A stretch of 64,000 nt of DNA, from positions 186,001 through 250,000 of the forward strand of contig LLEY01000064.1 of NCBI GenBank assembly GCA_001414485.1, written 5' to 3'. Made by a program: the position numbers and the translations under genes. This stretch comes from Calycina herbarum. Taxonomy: Eukaryota > Ascomycota > Leotiomycetes > Helotiales > Pezizellaceae. This document shows positions 13,269-23,357 of this stretch, piece by piece. A model generated the notes under the pieces. That model had not been told where the DNA came from. It saw only the letters and a program-made list of their open reading frames with translations, and ran no database searches. How positions within the stretch are numbered: position 1 is the stretch's first letter; the number at the start of each line of letters is the position of its first letter.

Positions 13269-15500
13269 CTATAACCTTTAACGTATTTAAATCAGATATC
13301 TACTAAATAACAACAGATATCTCTTAAGAATTACCACTCTCGCTAATACTATACCTATACTATAATACTAATCTAATCAACATCTGTAATTAAGAAAACA
13401 ATACCTTTATAATAGGATATATCGATAATATTGTAATCTTATAGTAGAGAAGCTTAATAGAAGAGATATATAAAAGCCTAGAAAGGATAATAGAACAGGC
13501 TATAATATAGGCAAAGAGATATATATTAGTGTTCGCTCTAAGCAAATTCTAACTCACTTACTATATAAGAAAGCGGTAAGTACTAAACATAGACATAGAC
13601 TATAAAATATAAGTAGACTAGATAGAAGTCTACTCTTAACTAAGTTGTAAATACCTAGATATTATACTTAACATAGTATTAAACTAGAGATAATATATCT
13701 AAGATATTAGAATAAAAGTATTAAATTCTATTAGTACGCTAGCTAGTCTAGCTAGCTCTATATAGGGAATAGGAATTACTAAACTTAGAAGGATCTATTA
13801 GGCAGTAGTTATCTCGTAGATAATATACAGCTGTTCTATATAGTTAGTCGCGTAGGAACGTAGAGAAGATTATACTATAGAAATAATTAATTCTCTTAAA
13901 AGACTTTAAGCAAAAGCGGCTAGAACTATAGAAGAGGCGTATAAAGTAATATCAGGTCTAGCTCTCGACATAGAGCTCTATCTCCTCTCTATAGAATAGC
14001 AGATCTAGAAGACTAGTACCGAGATAATTAGAAGAATCCTTACTATAGATAAGATACTAGTTCTAGAAGAGTTACGTTCTAATAATTCAAATTTAAATTA
14101 AGAGAGCTAGAGACTATATATAAGTCTACTAAGACATATTTACAGACGCTTATACCTACGTCGAGGTATATTAATTATAGAGTAAGAGATAATCCTACTA
14201 TATATTATACTACCGTAGTAGCGAGGACTAAGTATATCTATTATACTAGACGTAGAAATAGTAAAGATATAATATAAGAACTTCTTAAAACATCTCTTAA
14301 ATAGTATCTTTATCTATACTAATAGAAGCGGCATAGATAATCACATAGAGGCTACTATAATATCGCCTCTGACTAGACATATAAGAATAGTATATATAGG
14401 AAATAGTAAAACGTTAATAGTATACGTCGTAGAACTTCAAGGAATTAAGCTAGCTCTACAGATCGCAGTCTAAGACTAAGAGAGTAAGAACAAAAGAAAC
14501 AAAGTAGTTATCTTTATAGATAATTAAGCAGCTATTAGAATATTTTAATACCTAGCTAGTAGATCTGGTACGTATATAGCTATAGAGATAGTATCTCTAA
14601 TAGATAAGCTATAGAAGGACTATAAAACCTAGGTTAAGATAAGATAGATACTGTGACAGCCGTCACGTGGCTGGAGGTCACGTGGGCGGTGTTATACCGG
14701 GATTCCTATCAAGTAGTAGAATAGCGAATTAGTCTACTAATTAATTCTTATGTCTTTTAGCCGGCTGACGTACTAGTAAAAGCTATTTATTTACGTCTAT
14801 TACAGATACTAGCTTATATAGGCATCTAGGGAAATAAAGTAGTAGACAAGGTAGCTAAGATTATAGTAAAATCATAACTAGAGAGGAATTAGAGAAACCT
14901 AAACGTCGCTTAACCTAAGACTTACTACTTATAAGTAACTCTAAAGACGTGGATTATAAGGTAGATAAGAGCTAAGTAGGTATATAAGTAGGATCTAGAA
15001 CTAAGAGAGAGAACTATATATAAATATACTTAGAAGCTAATACATAAGATCCTACGTCTCTACTAGAGACTAAAGAAGTAGCAAAGCTCTCTACTAATCT
15101 AGATATATATAGAAAAGATCGGATTAAAAGATTTCTTTTAGAAGAGAAATATACCTAGGTATAACGATCTAGGATGTGAATATAGAGAGGGACGATAAAC
15201 TGTAGGACATATTATATTAAGATGTCGAAAATTCAAAGACCTACGACTAAGGGAATTTGAGAGGAGAAGGTAGTTAGATCTAAAGGTAATCTTAAACGAG
15301 TTAAAAATAGCTATAAAGGTAATAAGATTTATAGAACAGACGTAACTCCTTAGGCAATTTAAGAGTTGTAGTATAGTACAGAAAGACGAAGCGGAACGCT
15401 AGAGAGAGACTGAAGGTATAAGGACATAAGATAGCTAGTAGAAGCGGCAGCTAAGGAACCTGATATACTCTAAAAAGATCAAGCAAAGCACTTCTTTTAT
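13269..15500 (+). pseudogene. LINE ORF2 3' part: second half of RT, RNase H, Cys/His tail
   Basis: Directly after the Gypsy insertion the RT resumes with ELPLSLILYLYYNTNLINIC, the damaged form of the Tad1 'GIPQGSPLSPILYLFYNADL' block, then GYIDNIVIL for the catalytic YADD region. At about 14310-14560 a LINE-type RNase H gives SGIDNHI and VVELQGIKLALQIA. At about 15170-15240 the C-terminal CEYREGRQTVGHIILRC matches the Cys/His motif that ends Tad1 ORF2. A 153-bp insert at 14652-14804 splits the RNase H block RWI|AYIGIWGN. Confidence 0.78.
14652..14804 (+). mobile_element. 153-bp solo LTR-like insertion, not RIP-damaged
   Basis: The segment begins TGTGACAGCCGTCACGTGG and ends TCTATTACA, so it has TG...CA termini. 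It is flanked by GATAC at 14647-14651 and 14805-14809, a 5-bp target duplication. Removing it restores the RNase H frame of the LINE. It keeps many CpA/TpG sites and is far richer in G+C than its surroundings. A solo LTR of a TGTGACAGCC-type Gypsy element is the simplest reading. A small non-autonomous element is the alternative. Confidence 0.72.
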
Positions 15501-15534
15501 ACTATGTATATAGTTATATATATATAGTTGTAGA

Positions 15535-15711
15535 TAGAAGCCAGACCGTCCAGTGGAGGAGGCTGCTGGTCACTGTATAGTGATGAAGTGAAGTACGCTT
15601 GCCAAATGCGGTAAGCGTACTTCGGCAGCTGCGCCGAAGCTGGACCACTCCGGCATAGCCGCCCTACGGCGGGCGGCTGGAACCGAGTATGAATAAATCA
15701 ATCAATCAATT
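15535..15711 (+). repeat. LINE 3' UTR with stacked hairpins and (AATC)n tail
   Basis: A GC-rich, RIP-spared stretch holding several inverted repeats: AGTACGCTT...AAGCGTACT around 15591-15620, then TTCGGC...GCCGAA, then GCCGCC...GGCGGGCGGC. It ends GAATAAATCAATCAATCAAT. Such structured 3' ends followed by a short tandem tail are used by LINE reverse transcriptases to prime on target DNA. It marks the LINE's 3' border and the start of the gene island. Confidence 0.65.
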
Positions 15712-16260
15712 CTGTTCATCTGTTCTTAGAACTTCTTCCCTTTCTCCCTCATGTAGAATATAAACAGTATTTGGCCATAACTCTATTGACTTAGTAGATT
15801 ATTGAAGCCTTTCACACTTATCGGCTCTTATCAGGTAAATATTGTTGTTGTGCGCACGATTAAAAGTAACATTCGCGACCCTGCCATGATGAGGAAGCCA
15901 GCTTAGGAATGCTCTCCCTCTTGTACCACGCCACGTAAATCTTAAAATCTATTCTATCCTTATTGTGAATAGATCTGTGGATCGAAAGTTTTCCATGATG
16001 CCCTCGAGGGTGCTGAAGTACACCGTGTACATAAGAGGCCACTTAAGCAGAAACCTACTATAACTCTACCATTCTATACGCAATTTTCGTGATTTTCAAG
16101 TGCGTATTATCGATTGAAATACGCCGCATCTTTTAGTCAGTTCAGTATTAAATTATAAAGTGTTTTGAGTGAGTTATCAATTTTTCCCCTCCGGTCAACT
16201 TATCACTGCCCGCGTAATCCCTCATACGCGAATTCACGTAATTACGCACGCTAAATTTCG
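15712..16260. promoter_or_regulatory. upstream region of the kinase-like gene
   Basis: About 550 bp of normal composition between the LINE tail and the start codon at 16261. I see no reading frame I would support. It probably holds the promoter and 5' UTR. No specific operator or TATA element can be defended. Confidence 0.4.
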
Positions 16261-17850
16261 ATGATAAGCTCTCCTTATCTCGTCGAGCCCGCGAAAACTC
16301 TCAACCTTTCCGTCACATCGTCTGAACTCAGAATATCTGTTACTACTTTAAGAATGGCAAATGTTGATGATATTCTTCGCGGAGCCGGTTCCGCCCAAGC
16401 CCAGTACTGGAAGTTGGACGGCTTCGCAACAGATTTGCCACCACGAATTTACATCTTCCCTATTCTGCCCAACACCCCGTACCCGCCTCCGTACCACTTA
16501 AGTTGTTTATTGAGCCCCAACAGCAAAACGACGCGAACTTTGATCAGAGCCGCCGACGTAAAAAACTCTGAAGTTTCGAATTCAGAAATCGAGCAGATTG
16601 GGAAAAGCATAGTGTCTAGACTTGACAATTGGGCCGAAGAGACCAGCTTAGTACCAATTTTAACAACCCTCCCAATGGGTTCCAACTTTATTCTAGATGA
16701 GAACCCTAGAGAGATTGCGAGTACCTGGCTATCACCAAACTACGAATTGCAGCGCAGGTATCTTGGAGTTTCACGCTTGAAGCAACTTTGGCATCCTCTC
16801 GATGTTCCTCCTACGATCGATTTGGAAGACCTTCAATCACTATCTCGCATTCACGATTCAGTGTCGTTGGTTATCTTGCCGAATAAAGAAACAGCGATTT
16901 TTAAAGGAGCTATCAAAATTGTCGCTCGAATGTACCACGAACTCCGAGAGCTGTTGAGAATTCCAGATCATCCGAATGTTATCTCAAGCCCGAAGTATAT
17001 TGTTACGCGGGAGGTGAATGGCTTGTTGGAGCCCGCTGTTTGCGGATTCATTCTGGAATATCACAGTGGAGGTACAATGTTCCAAAAACTCGCCGACAGT
17101 GGACAGTTGCCCCTATCCGTCAAAGTCAAATGGACTCGGCAATTACTTTCAGCGATGATGCATGTTACTGGACCCGGAGGAAGTTTTTACTCCGATTTGA
17201 AACTGGATAATATCCTACTTTCCAAAGAAGGTAATCTTGTTCTAACGGACTTCGAGCAATTTGGGGCGAAAGACCAGTGGTTACACCCAATGCTTTGGGC
17301 GTCGACTGAATCCAAACCGAGATCCCACGATGGGCAGTGGAAAAATTCACCTATCAATCCATTATGCATGCCACGAAGTATATACTATTCTAACCCCCCT
17401 ATGGGTTATTGGAAAAGTTTCATCAATGCCACCAAGAGGGAACAGGAGGGGTTCGAAGCGTATTCCTTTGCCAAAGTTATTTGGTGCATTTTCGAGGAAG
17501 CCACCAATGAACATACCCGCGCGACCCTCAGCCCCGAAGAACTTCGAGCTACGAACGTCTCTGATTCGCGACTGCTTTATACAGTATTTCCATATTTCGA
17601 GAAAACCCCTCAAGCCTTGAGGTACTGGATTTGGCTCTGTACAAAACAGAGCCCCGAATGGGGCGCTGTTATGTGCGATTGTGGTGGCGAAGTTTCTGAG
17701 GTGTGCGGGAAAACAGGTGCCCGCTTAGAAGTTGATATTATCCATAGCCATGCAGCACCCAGCATCCTTGATACACACCATTATTTTGAGGGATGGGTTA
17801 CAGACCAGTGGCTTGCTTTGGATTCTCTTAAGGGTCTTCAGGCTACTTAA
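16261..17850 (+). CDS. divergent protein kinase-like protein
   Basis: A single-exon gene of 529 codons. The C-terminal half resembles a eukaryotic protein kinase fold: a Lys at residue 215 (IFKG) could be the ATP-binding lysine, E227 in an alpha-C-like helix its partner, and SDLKLDNILL at 311-320 holds catalytic D312 and N317, with YS in place of the usual HR. D330 in TDFEQFG replaces DFG. No glycine-rich loop is visible. Residues 1-200 match nothing I recognise. Such degenerate kinases are common in filamentous ascomycetes and many are of unknown function. An alternative start is M32 at 16354. It ends 121 bp before a membrane-protein gene on the same strand. Activity is doubtful without a glycine loop but not excluded. 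Confidence 0.72.
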   Translation: MISSPYLVEPAKTLNLSVTSSELRISVTTLRMANVDDILRGAGSAQAQYWKLDGFATDLPPRIYIFPILPNTPYPPPYHLSCLLSPNSKTTRTLIRAADVKNSEVSNSEIEQIGKSIVSRLDNWAEETSLVPILTTLPMGSNFILDENPREIASTWLSPNYELQRRYLGVSRLKQLWHPLDVPPTIDLEDLQSLSRIHDSVSLVILPNKETAIFKGAIKIVARMYHELRELLRIPDHPNVISSPKYIVTREVNGLLEPAVCGFILEYHSGGTMFQKLADSGQLPLSVKVKWTRQLLSAMMHVTGPGGSFYSDLKLDNILLSKEGNLVLTDFEQFGAKDQWLHPMLWASTESKPRSHDGQWKNSPINPLCMPRSIYYSNPPMGYWKSFINATKREQEGFEAYSFAKVIWCIFEEATNEHTRATLSPEELRATNVSDSRLLYTVFPYFEKTPQALRYWIWLCTKQSPEWGAVMCDCGGEVSEVCGKTGARLEVDIIHSHAAPSILDTHHYFEGWVTDQWLALDSLKGLQAT

Positions 17851-17971
17851 TTTTCTTCTTGCCTTTGTCACCTACTTCAAAATCAATAGCGTGTCACTCA
17901 TATTACAGACTACAGTACGAATTGTCTACCAAGTTTTCCCAAACATTCTACATTCAGTTTCATTGGCTGAA

Positions 17972-18850
17972 ATGGGTCATGGGTGCAGTTTTACTGCCAG
18001 TCAAGATCTATATGGCATTGGAGTACGAGTAGGGCTTTACTGTCAATGGGCGGCGACAGTCTTGGCCAGCATCAAGCTCCCTGAAGCAACAGCTGCAATG
18101 AAGACGACCACTCTTTGCTTCCAGTGTGCCACATTCTCCGCACTTGTTCTCATTACAGTTCGAGGAGATATTACGCAGCCAGAAGTGCTGATTGTTCTAC
18201 CACTATCCTTTGGCGGGTTTATTGCTGCAAATGTTCCCAGTTATTCAAATCATCAAAGTGGCTCTGGAAGTGGTTCTGCTGCAGGAATCTTTGGCATTAT
18301 GCAAATCTTTGGAGCTTTTGTGGGGTACAATTTATGGTTCTGGTGGTACGGTGTGAATGTCATGGGCTCATCATCCTGCAAATATTACACCTTGATATTT
18401 GCCAAGGTCGAGATTCATAAAGTCCGAGTTCTTGGCATCCTATTCAGTACGATCTCGGGTATTCTTTTCATTGTCTTCGAGGTGTTCTTCGTTTCATGGG
18501 CTGGAATGGTTATTCTCAAAACTACCCCACATGGTGCCATTACACGATTTTCCCAAGTGCGGAAACAACTAGGGACTACATCCACAGCCAGATGGCGTCT
18601 TTGGGTTTCATCTTCACTGGGTGTGCTTTCCATCTTGTACTTGGTTATTATGATCGAGATGACAATTCGTTGGAATGGAGGGGTGGGAGCAAATACTATG
18701 GAAAATGTTGGACAGCTGATACCTCTGGTTATCGGGTTAGCTGGACTTGGAAAGACCATTTATGAGGGTCTGAAGGCACACCTTGTCACACCCAACGTCA
18801 ACTCTGAAGGTGTTCATATCAACAGTTTGCCAGTGGATAGGGATACATGA
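17972..18850 (+). CDS. seven-helix membrane protein, fungal, function unknown
   Basis: The frame is open from 17732, but the likely start is the ATG at 17972, giving 292 residues beginning MGHGCSFTASQDLYGIGVR. A short Cys-containing N-terminus followed by 'DLYGIGVR-x-GxYxQW' in the first helix is a recurrent pattern in uncharacterised fungal membrane proteins. Helices are at roughly residues 14-34, 44-63, 70-88, 103-127, 150-178, 210-228 and 247-265. Helix 4 contains the aromatic cluster NLWFWWYG. A Gly/Ser-rich loop lies between helices 3 and 4. No intron is needed. The gene lies between the kinase-like gene (same strand) and the 3' end of the NLR gene (opposite strand, 35 bp away). Transport or sensing would be a guess. 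Confidence 0.7.
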   Translation: MGHGCSFTASQDLYGIGVRVGLYCQWAATVLASIKLPEATAAMKTTTLCFQCATFSALVLITVRGDITQPEVLIVLPLSFGGFIAANVPSYSNHQSGSGSGSAAGIFGIMQIFGAFVGYNLWFWWYGVNVMGSSSCKYYTLIFAKVEIHKVRVLGILFSTISGILFIVFEVFFVSWAGMVILKTTPHGAITRFSQVRKQLGTTSTARWRLWVSSSLGVLSILYLVIMIEMTIRWNGGVGANTMENVGQLIPLVIGLAGLGKTIYEGLKAHLVTPNVNSEGVHINSLPVDRDT

Positions 18851-18885
18851 ACTTTCCAAGAATGTTTCTTCATGGATTATATCTA

Positions 18886-21800
18886 CTATCGATAAAATGG
18901 ATGAATTAAATCCACGAATGGATCAACTTTGTCACCTGAGCAAACCAACCCAGTTATTTCCTTGTATAGTTCCTTCGCGCGGGTGATCAGAATTTCACCC
19001 TCTGGTTCATTTTGTTTGCAAAGGAGCAATCCTAACCTGTAGATGGATCGCCCGCGCTGTGCTTCTATGAGACTGAGATTTTCATACATCTCGATGGACT
19101 TCCTGTAAAAGAGTCTGTGATTTCGTTAGGTGGGGAAAACATTCCTTGGGGGGTTGAAATCTCAACATACACAGCCTTATTCCAGTCCTTGCCCTCTGAA
19201 AGTGTCCCAAGCTTATAATTCGAACATGCTTTATATGGATGGGCTTCTTTGAATATCTGGGATCGAGTAATCAAAGCCTGTTCATGGCATGAAATCGCTT
19301 TTTCTTGCAAATCTTGTGCTAAATAAATATTTCCCAAAGTATAAAGATTACGAGCATCCATCGCCCTACTGTCGTCAGAATTCTATCTTGATTCAATATA
19401 GGTGGCCAATCTACATACAGCCTATGCTCCGGAGTCATACTCTTGCAAATTGTTTGCGTGAGGTCCCACGATTTGGAAATTGAATTTTCAGCTTTCTCGA
19501 GTTGACCATCTGCAAGTGATGCGAGTGCAACGTTATGGTGTGACATGGCGAGCATCTGGATCTGATCTTCTTTTCTTTTGTCTCTGCACAATATGGACTT
19601 CTCACCAAGTTCAATAGCTTCCTTTGTTTTTCCAACCCCCACTGCAGCAGTTCCCAAACTCATATACGAGTTTGCAATTTGTGGGTGATCGATATCCATT
19701 AAACCGCAATCTTTGGCCTGCAATCGTAGTTTGAGGGCGCGGTCCAGACTTTCGTAGCTGGATTTGTTTCCAGTTTCAAGCTCAGAACCACCCACTACAG
19801 TCCATAGATCGGCAAGAAGCAAACGTGTTTCCTCTAGTGAGGACGTCGCAATCTGAATACCAGTTGAGGCGACTTTCATAGATCGTGAATACAATCCTTT
19901 TTCGAACATTGACCTTAGAAGTAAGTAAACTTTAGTCAAGAAATACGTTGCGAGTTCTATTTTACTTACCAAGCACAAAAGTATGCAACCTCAGCCAGAT
20001 GAAGCGGGTAGGACTCCAGCTCGCGAGAAAGCTCATGGTATCTTTCCTCCAAAGACTCTACGTGAGACATATAAATCTGACACTTGTCCAAAGAGCACAT
20101 AAGAAGGCCTTCCTCACATTGCTTTGGGAATATACTCCAAATGAGATCTACAGCAACTTCAAAACTCTTGCGTCTTGCGTCTATCCCCATACGTCTGATT
20201 GTAACATCCTGTACAAGCCGGTGAACAGAAAGTGAAGTTGCATCTCTTCGTACCAAGGAGTGATTGGTCAAACTCCGCAAAGATAGAAGGTAATTTGTAG
20301 ATTCTATCTGAAGCTGTCCTCCCGTACCCGAAAATTCCGAAAAATCTGATTGCCGAAGTATCGACTCATAAATGTTGTCGGGGTCAAGGAATGCCATAAC
20401 GCCGAGTAGGAGTGACGCACTTTCGGGAAGTTCTGATAAATTCGCCTCCCAGAGCACTGTGAGAGGGTATTTCGAATTGCCTTTGAGACTGTCTGACGGC
20501 CAATCGAGAAGAAGGGATCTTGTTCTAGATAATATTTTGAGTGTTTCTTCTAGAGTACGAAGGGTCTGCCGAATAAAACCTGCAGCTAGGGAAATTGCCA
20601 GTGGAAGGCCACTCAATAGCATACCAATCTTTTCAGCAAATATATGACTTTCATTGGTATATTTCGGGGGGAGAAGTTTCAAAAGTAGTTGAGCGCTTTC
20701 GGTGGTTGTCATGGAGCATATCTCGTGCTCAGCTTCAACAAAATCCGAGGTCATGCTTGGATGTCGACTTGTAACTATAATCGTGCCTTTGCTCTTTCCA
20801 GGCCAAAGCCCCTTGAGAAGTTTTTCGTCTTCAGCATTGTCGAAAACTAGGAGCCAGGAATCTGTTGATGTTAGATGATGTAGATTTCTAGTCTTTGGGG
20901 CCCTCTAATGGATGACATCGGGAGACGTACCGTTGTCAAGCAGCCAGCCTTTTAGCAATGCCACAGCTCTTGATGGGTCTGACTCCAGCCCTTCAACTCC
21001 CAGCATCAAGGACATACAAGCTTTTGTTGCACCAAGATTCAACTTTTGAGCTGTGTCAGCCGTAATCCAAAACACGTACGGAAATATGGCTATATGATCG
21101 TATATGAACTTTAGAGCAAGCTCAGATTTGCCCACTCCTCCAAGCCCGTGAATAAGTACCGAGGCTCCTTTTCGAGGCGAGTTTGATTCTAAGAGAATTT
21201 GCTCTTTCAAGAGGCCGAGTAGTTTTTCTCTTCCACAAAATTTTGGGTTTTCTAATATGTCTAGACAATGGACTTTCTTTGGATGGGATGGTTCAATCCG
21301 CAACATCTTTTGGTCATTCTGGGTTGCTCTTCTCTCATCAACCTCAATCTTAGCTGCGGTCACCTCTCGCTCAACTTGATCACCCCTATTGCTTATACGT
21401 TTCATTCGGTTTTGGAGTTCCTCTGCCACCGCAGACGACGGGGGAAGGGTATACGTTGCTGTTACTGTTAGCTACCAAAGAACTAAATATTGGGTGGAAA
21501 GGTAAGACTTGCGGCCTTTGAGGAGCATTATCGAGTAGCTTAAGAATTCTATGACCTCCTCACAGAAGTTCTCCGTGGCTCGACGGAGGCTAGCGTTTTG
21601 TTTAAACCATGTCATATATTTTCCAAATCTTTCAAAATCATTCCCAATTGGAGACAATATTTGGACTATTTGGTTCACCAAGTTTTGGTTATTGTTACTT
21701 AGCTATGAGCATATTAGTATTTTTGAGATTACTGCCGGGATAAGTGGTGGTCTTACTGTTGCAATCATAGCAATGCTTCCCCAGATCATAGCTCCTACTT

Positions 21801-22320
21801 CAGGACTGGTTGGTGCAATTGTGCTTGCAATTATACCGACAGAATGAAGTTTTCCAACTAAAGGGTTCATTAGCTTTAAGGCTTCGTTGGCTCGAGGTTG
21901 TCCGGTTTTCGTTGTTAAATCATGTATCCGCTCCGCAAGTATGTCTATAGATTGTGTTAGGGCAATTTGTGTGTACGATTCATCTCCCACTCGTTTCTTG
22001 AAGTGGTTGAGTGTCAAATTCCAGTTCTTCGCGCTGCTTACACTCTTATCAGCTTTGTATAGAATGGCTTTACAGCAACCATCTTACTTGTTCTTGCCTT
22101 GAGAAGCATTAGATTGTTTGGACTCCGTCGAACCATTTTCAAAAGATTCCGGATGAATATTCGAGGGAGTGTTTGATGTACTTCCATTATTGTGCCCTAT
22201 GCTACCGGATTCGTTTGTTGTTTGTGATTTTCTGAAATACCTTTTCAATTTGTCCGTCCGACGCGAAGAATTCCCGTCGGATGATTTAGGAAGAGGCTCA
22301 ATAGCTGCTTGATCATGCAT
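18886..22320 (-). CDS. STAND/NLR protein: helical N-terminus, NB-ARC, TPR repeats
   Basis: Exons: 22320-22088, 22033-21757, 21702-20931, 20861-19970, 19913-19419, 19368-19171, 19102-18886. The sum is 3084 nt in one frame. The intron donors (GTAAGA, GTACGT, GTAAGT, GTATGT) are canonical. The N-terminus is hydrophilic and Ser/Asn-rich, then a helical domain like those preceding NACHT/NB-ARC modules in fungal NLRs. The NTPase has Walker A GLGGVGKS (near 21125-21147), Walker B WLLVFDNAED (near 20835-20860), sensor GTIIVTSRHP and GLPLA (near 20605). TPR helices fill the C-terminal third. Fungal NLRs of this type act in allorecognition and cell death. An in-frame TAG at 21474-21472 follows the helical domain: either a weak 63-nt intron (GTTCTT...GCAGAG) removes it, or the gene is broken there. 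Confidence 0.82.
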
Positions 22321-22750
22321 ATCAGTTTTGCATCAAGTCACGAGGAAATGCTGGGAAGATATCAAAGTAATTTCACGGAAATCCCTTCAAAAGTCTTGCT
22401 CCACCTTGTTTGTTTTTTTGAAGTGAAATCTCCGTACTTGTTTTGATTGGGACGCAGATACTGAGGTCGGACGAGATTTCCTATGAAAGTCTTACGACGT
22501 GCATGAGCACCAAGAATGGAACGGCAGAAATCTCATTGGTTATATGAAGACGTTCATCGAATCATCTACAGTTTTTAATAAAGGTGCAGTAACTTTGAAA
22601 GACGTATTAGAGTTGGATGCGTAGAACAGAAGCAAAGTGAGGCTCTCCAGGCTCTCAGCAGCTGTCATGGCGCAAAAGTCCTTTTTTGATAAGCTCAATC
22701 AACCACACCGAGTGAAAAATGGCTTACTAGTAGAATACATTCTTATCAGC
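22321..22750. promoter_or_regulatory. NLR upstream region
   Basis: About 430 bp upstream of the NLR start codon and left of the tandem repeat. There is no credible reading frame. It presumably contains the NLR promoter. Confidence 0.35.
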
Positions 22751-23207
22751 AGGAAATGGCACCCAATCACAAGTGAACACATGATACTCAAGCCTAGTTT
22801 TCAAACAGGCAGATTATTCTGTGTGGTAGGACAAGACTTGAAATCGGCGATGAGCCACATTATACGATTTATTAAAGGAGTAGGGTGAATGGCTAGCAGG
22901 AAATGGCGCCCAATTATAAGTGAATGCTCAATCACAAGTGAACACATGATACTCAAGCCTAGTTTTCAAACAGGCAGATTATTCTGTGTGGTAGGACAAG
23001 ACTTGAAATCGGCGATGAGCCACATTATACGATTTATTAAAGGCGTAGGGTGAATGGCTAGTAGGAAATGGCGCCCAATCACAAGTGAACACATAATACT
23101 TAAGCCTAGTTTTCAAACAGGCAGATTATTCTATATGGTAGGACAAGACTTGAAATCGGCGATGAGCCACATCATACGATTTATCAAAGGAGTAGGGTGA
23201 ATGGCCA
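22751..23207 (+). repeat. three-copy tandem repeat, 147-bp unit
   Basis: Copies start at 22751, 22898 and 23063, each beginning AGGAAATGGC and ending with a TAGGGTGAATGGC-like block. Copy 1 is 147 bp. Copy 2 is 165 bp because of an 18-bp insertion after the first 20 bp or so. Copy 3 is about 145 bp. The copies differ by only a few substitutions. The unit length is a multiple of three and copy 1 is open in one frame, but each unit carries a TGA near its end, so I do not call it coding. The array lies between the NLR promoter and the small gene at 23358. Confidence 0.85.
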
Positions 23208-23357
23208 GCGTCATCTAAGTGCAAAGGAGGGGAAATCCATATATCCTATCTGATATGAAAGCAGCGATCGTCCAGTATTCAGTAATTTTCTGTGCACCTG
23301 GACGAAAGGGCGTATGATTTAAATTTTCAAATTTCACTTCTCGTGAAGAAAACCATC

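Larger units (their letters stand above)
2641..15711 (+). mobile_element. Tad1-like LINE, RIP-degenerate, split by two later insertions
   Basis: A non-LTR retrotransposon read on the plus strand. If TAG/TAA are allowed for lost Trp and Gln codons, it gives ORF1 (coiled coil and zinc knuckles), then ORF2 with an apurinic-type endonuclease, reverse transcriptase, RNase H and a terminal Cys/His motif. It ends in a GC-rich 3' UTR with an (AATC)n tail at about 15696-15711. A Gypsy element at 6336-13268 with duplication CTATA interrupts the RT between 6335 and 13269. A 153-bp insert at 14652-14804 interrupts the RNase H. Without inserts the LINE is about 6 kb, normal for Tad1-type elements. The 5' border is uncertain: the less damaged leader at 2640-2850 is included on the assumption that it is the 5' UTR. 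Confidence 0.8.

Noticed and set aside
2860..15500. Reassignment of TAG to Trp or Gln, because long frames appear when TAG is read through
   Set aside because: Trp TGG codons are used normally in the gene island, TAG ends the NLR gene, and the stops coincide with CpA-to-TpA changes across all codons including Cys to Tyr. RIP explains it.
17732..17971. N-terminal extension of the membrane protein to the upstream ATG at 17732
   Set aside because: It overlaps the end of the kinase-like gene in another frame, while the ATG at 17972 begins the family-typical Cys-containing N-terminus.
18115..18765. Several overlapping open frames in both strands
   Set aside because: They are shadows of the membrane-protein gene at 17972-18850, whose hydrophobic pattern and frame length are far more convincing.
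22637..22888. 83-codon frame running into the first tandem repeat copy
   Set aside because: It ends at the TGA present in each repeat unit, the later copies lack an equivalent start, and no domain is seen.
22751..23207. CRISPR array
   Set aside because: There are only three units of 147 bp with no spacer/repeat alternation, in a eukaryotic context.
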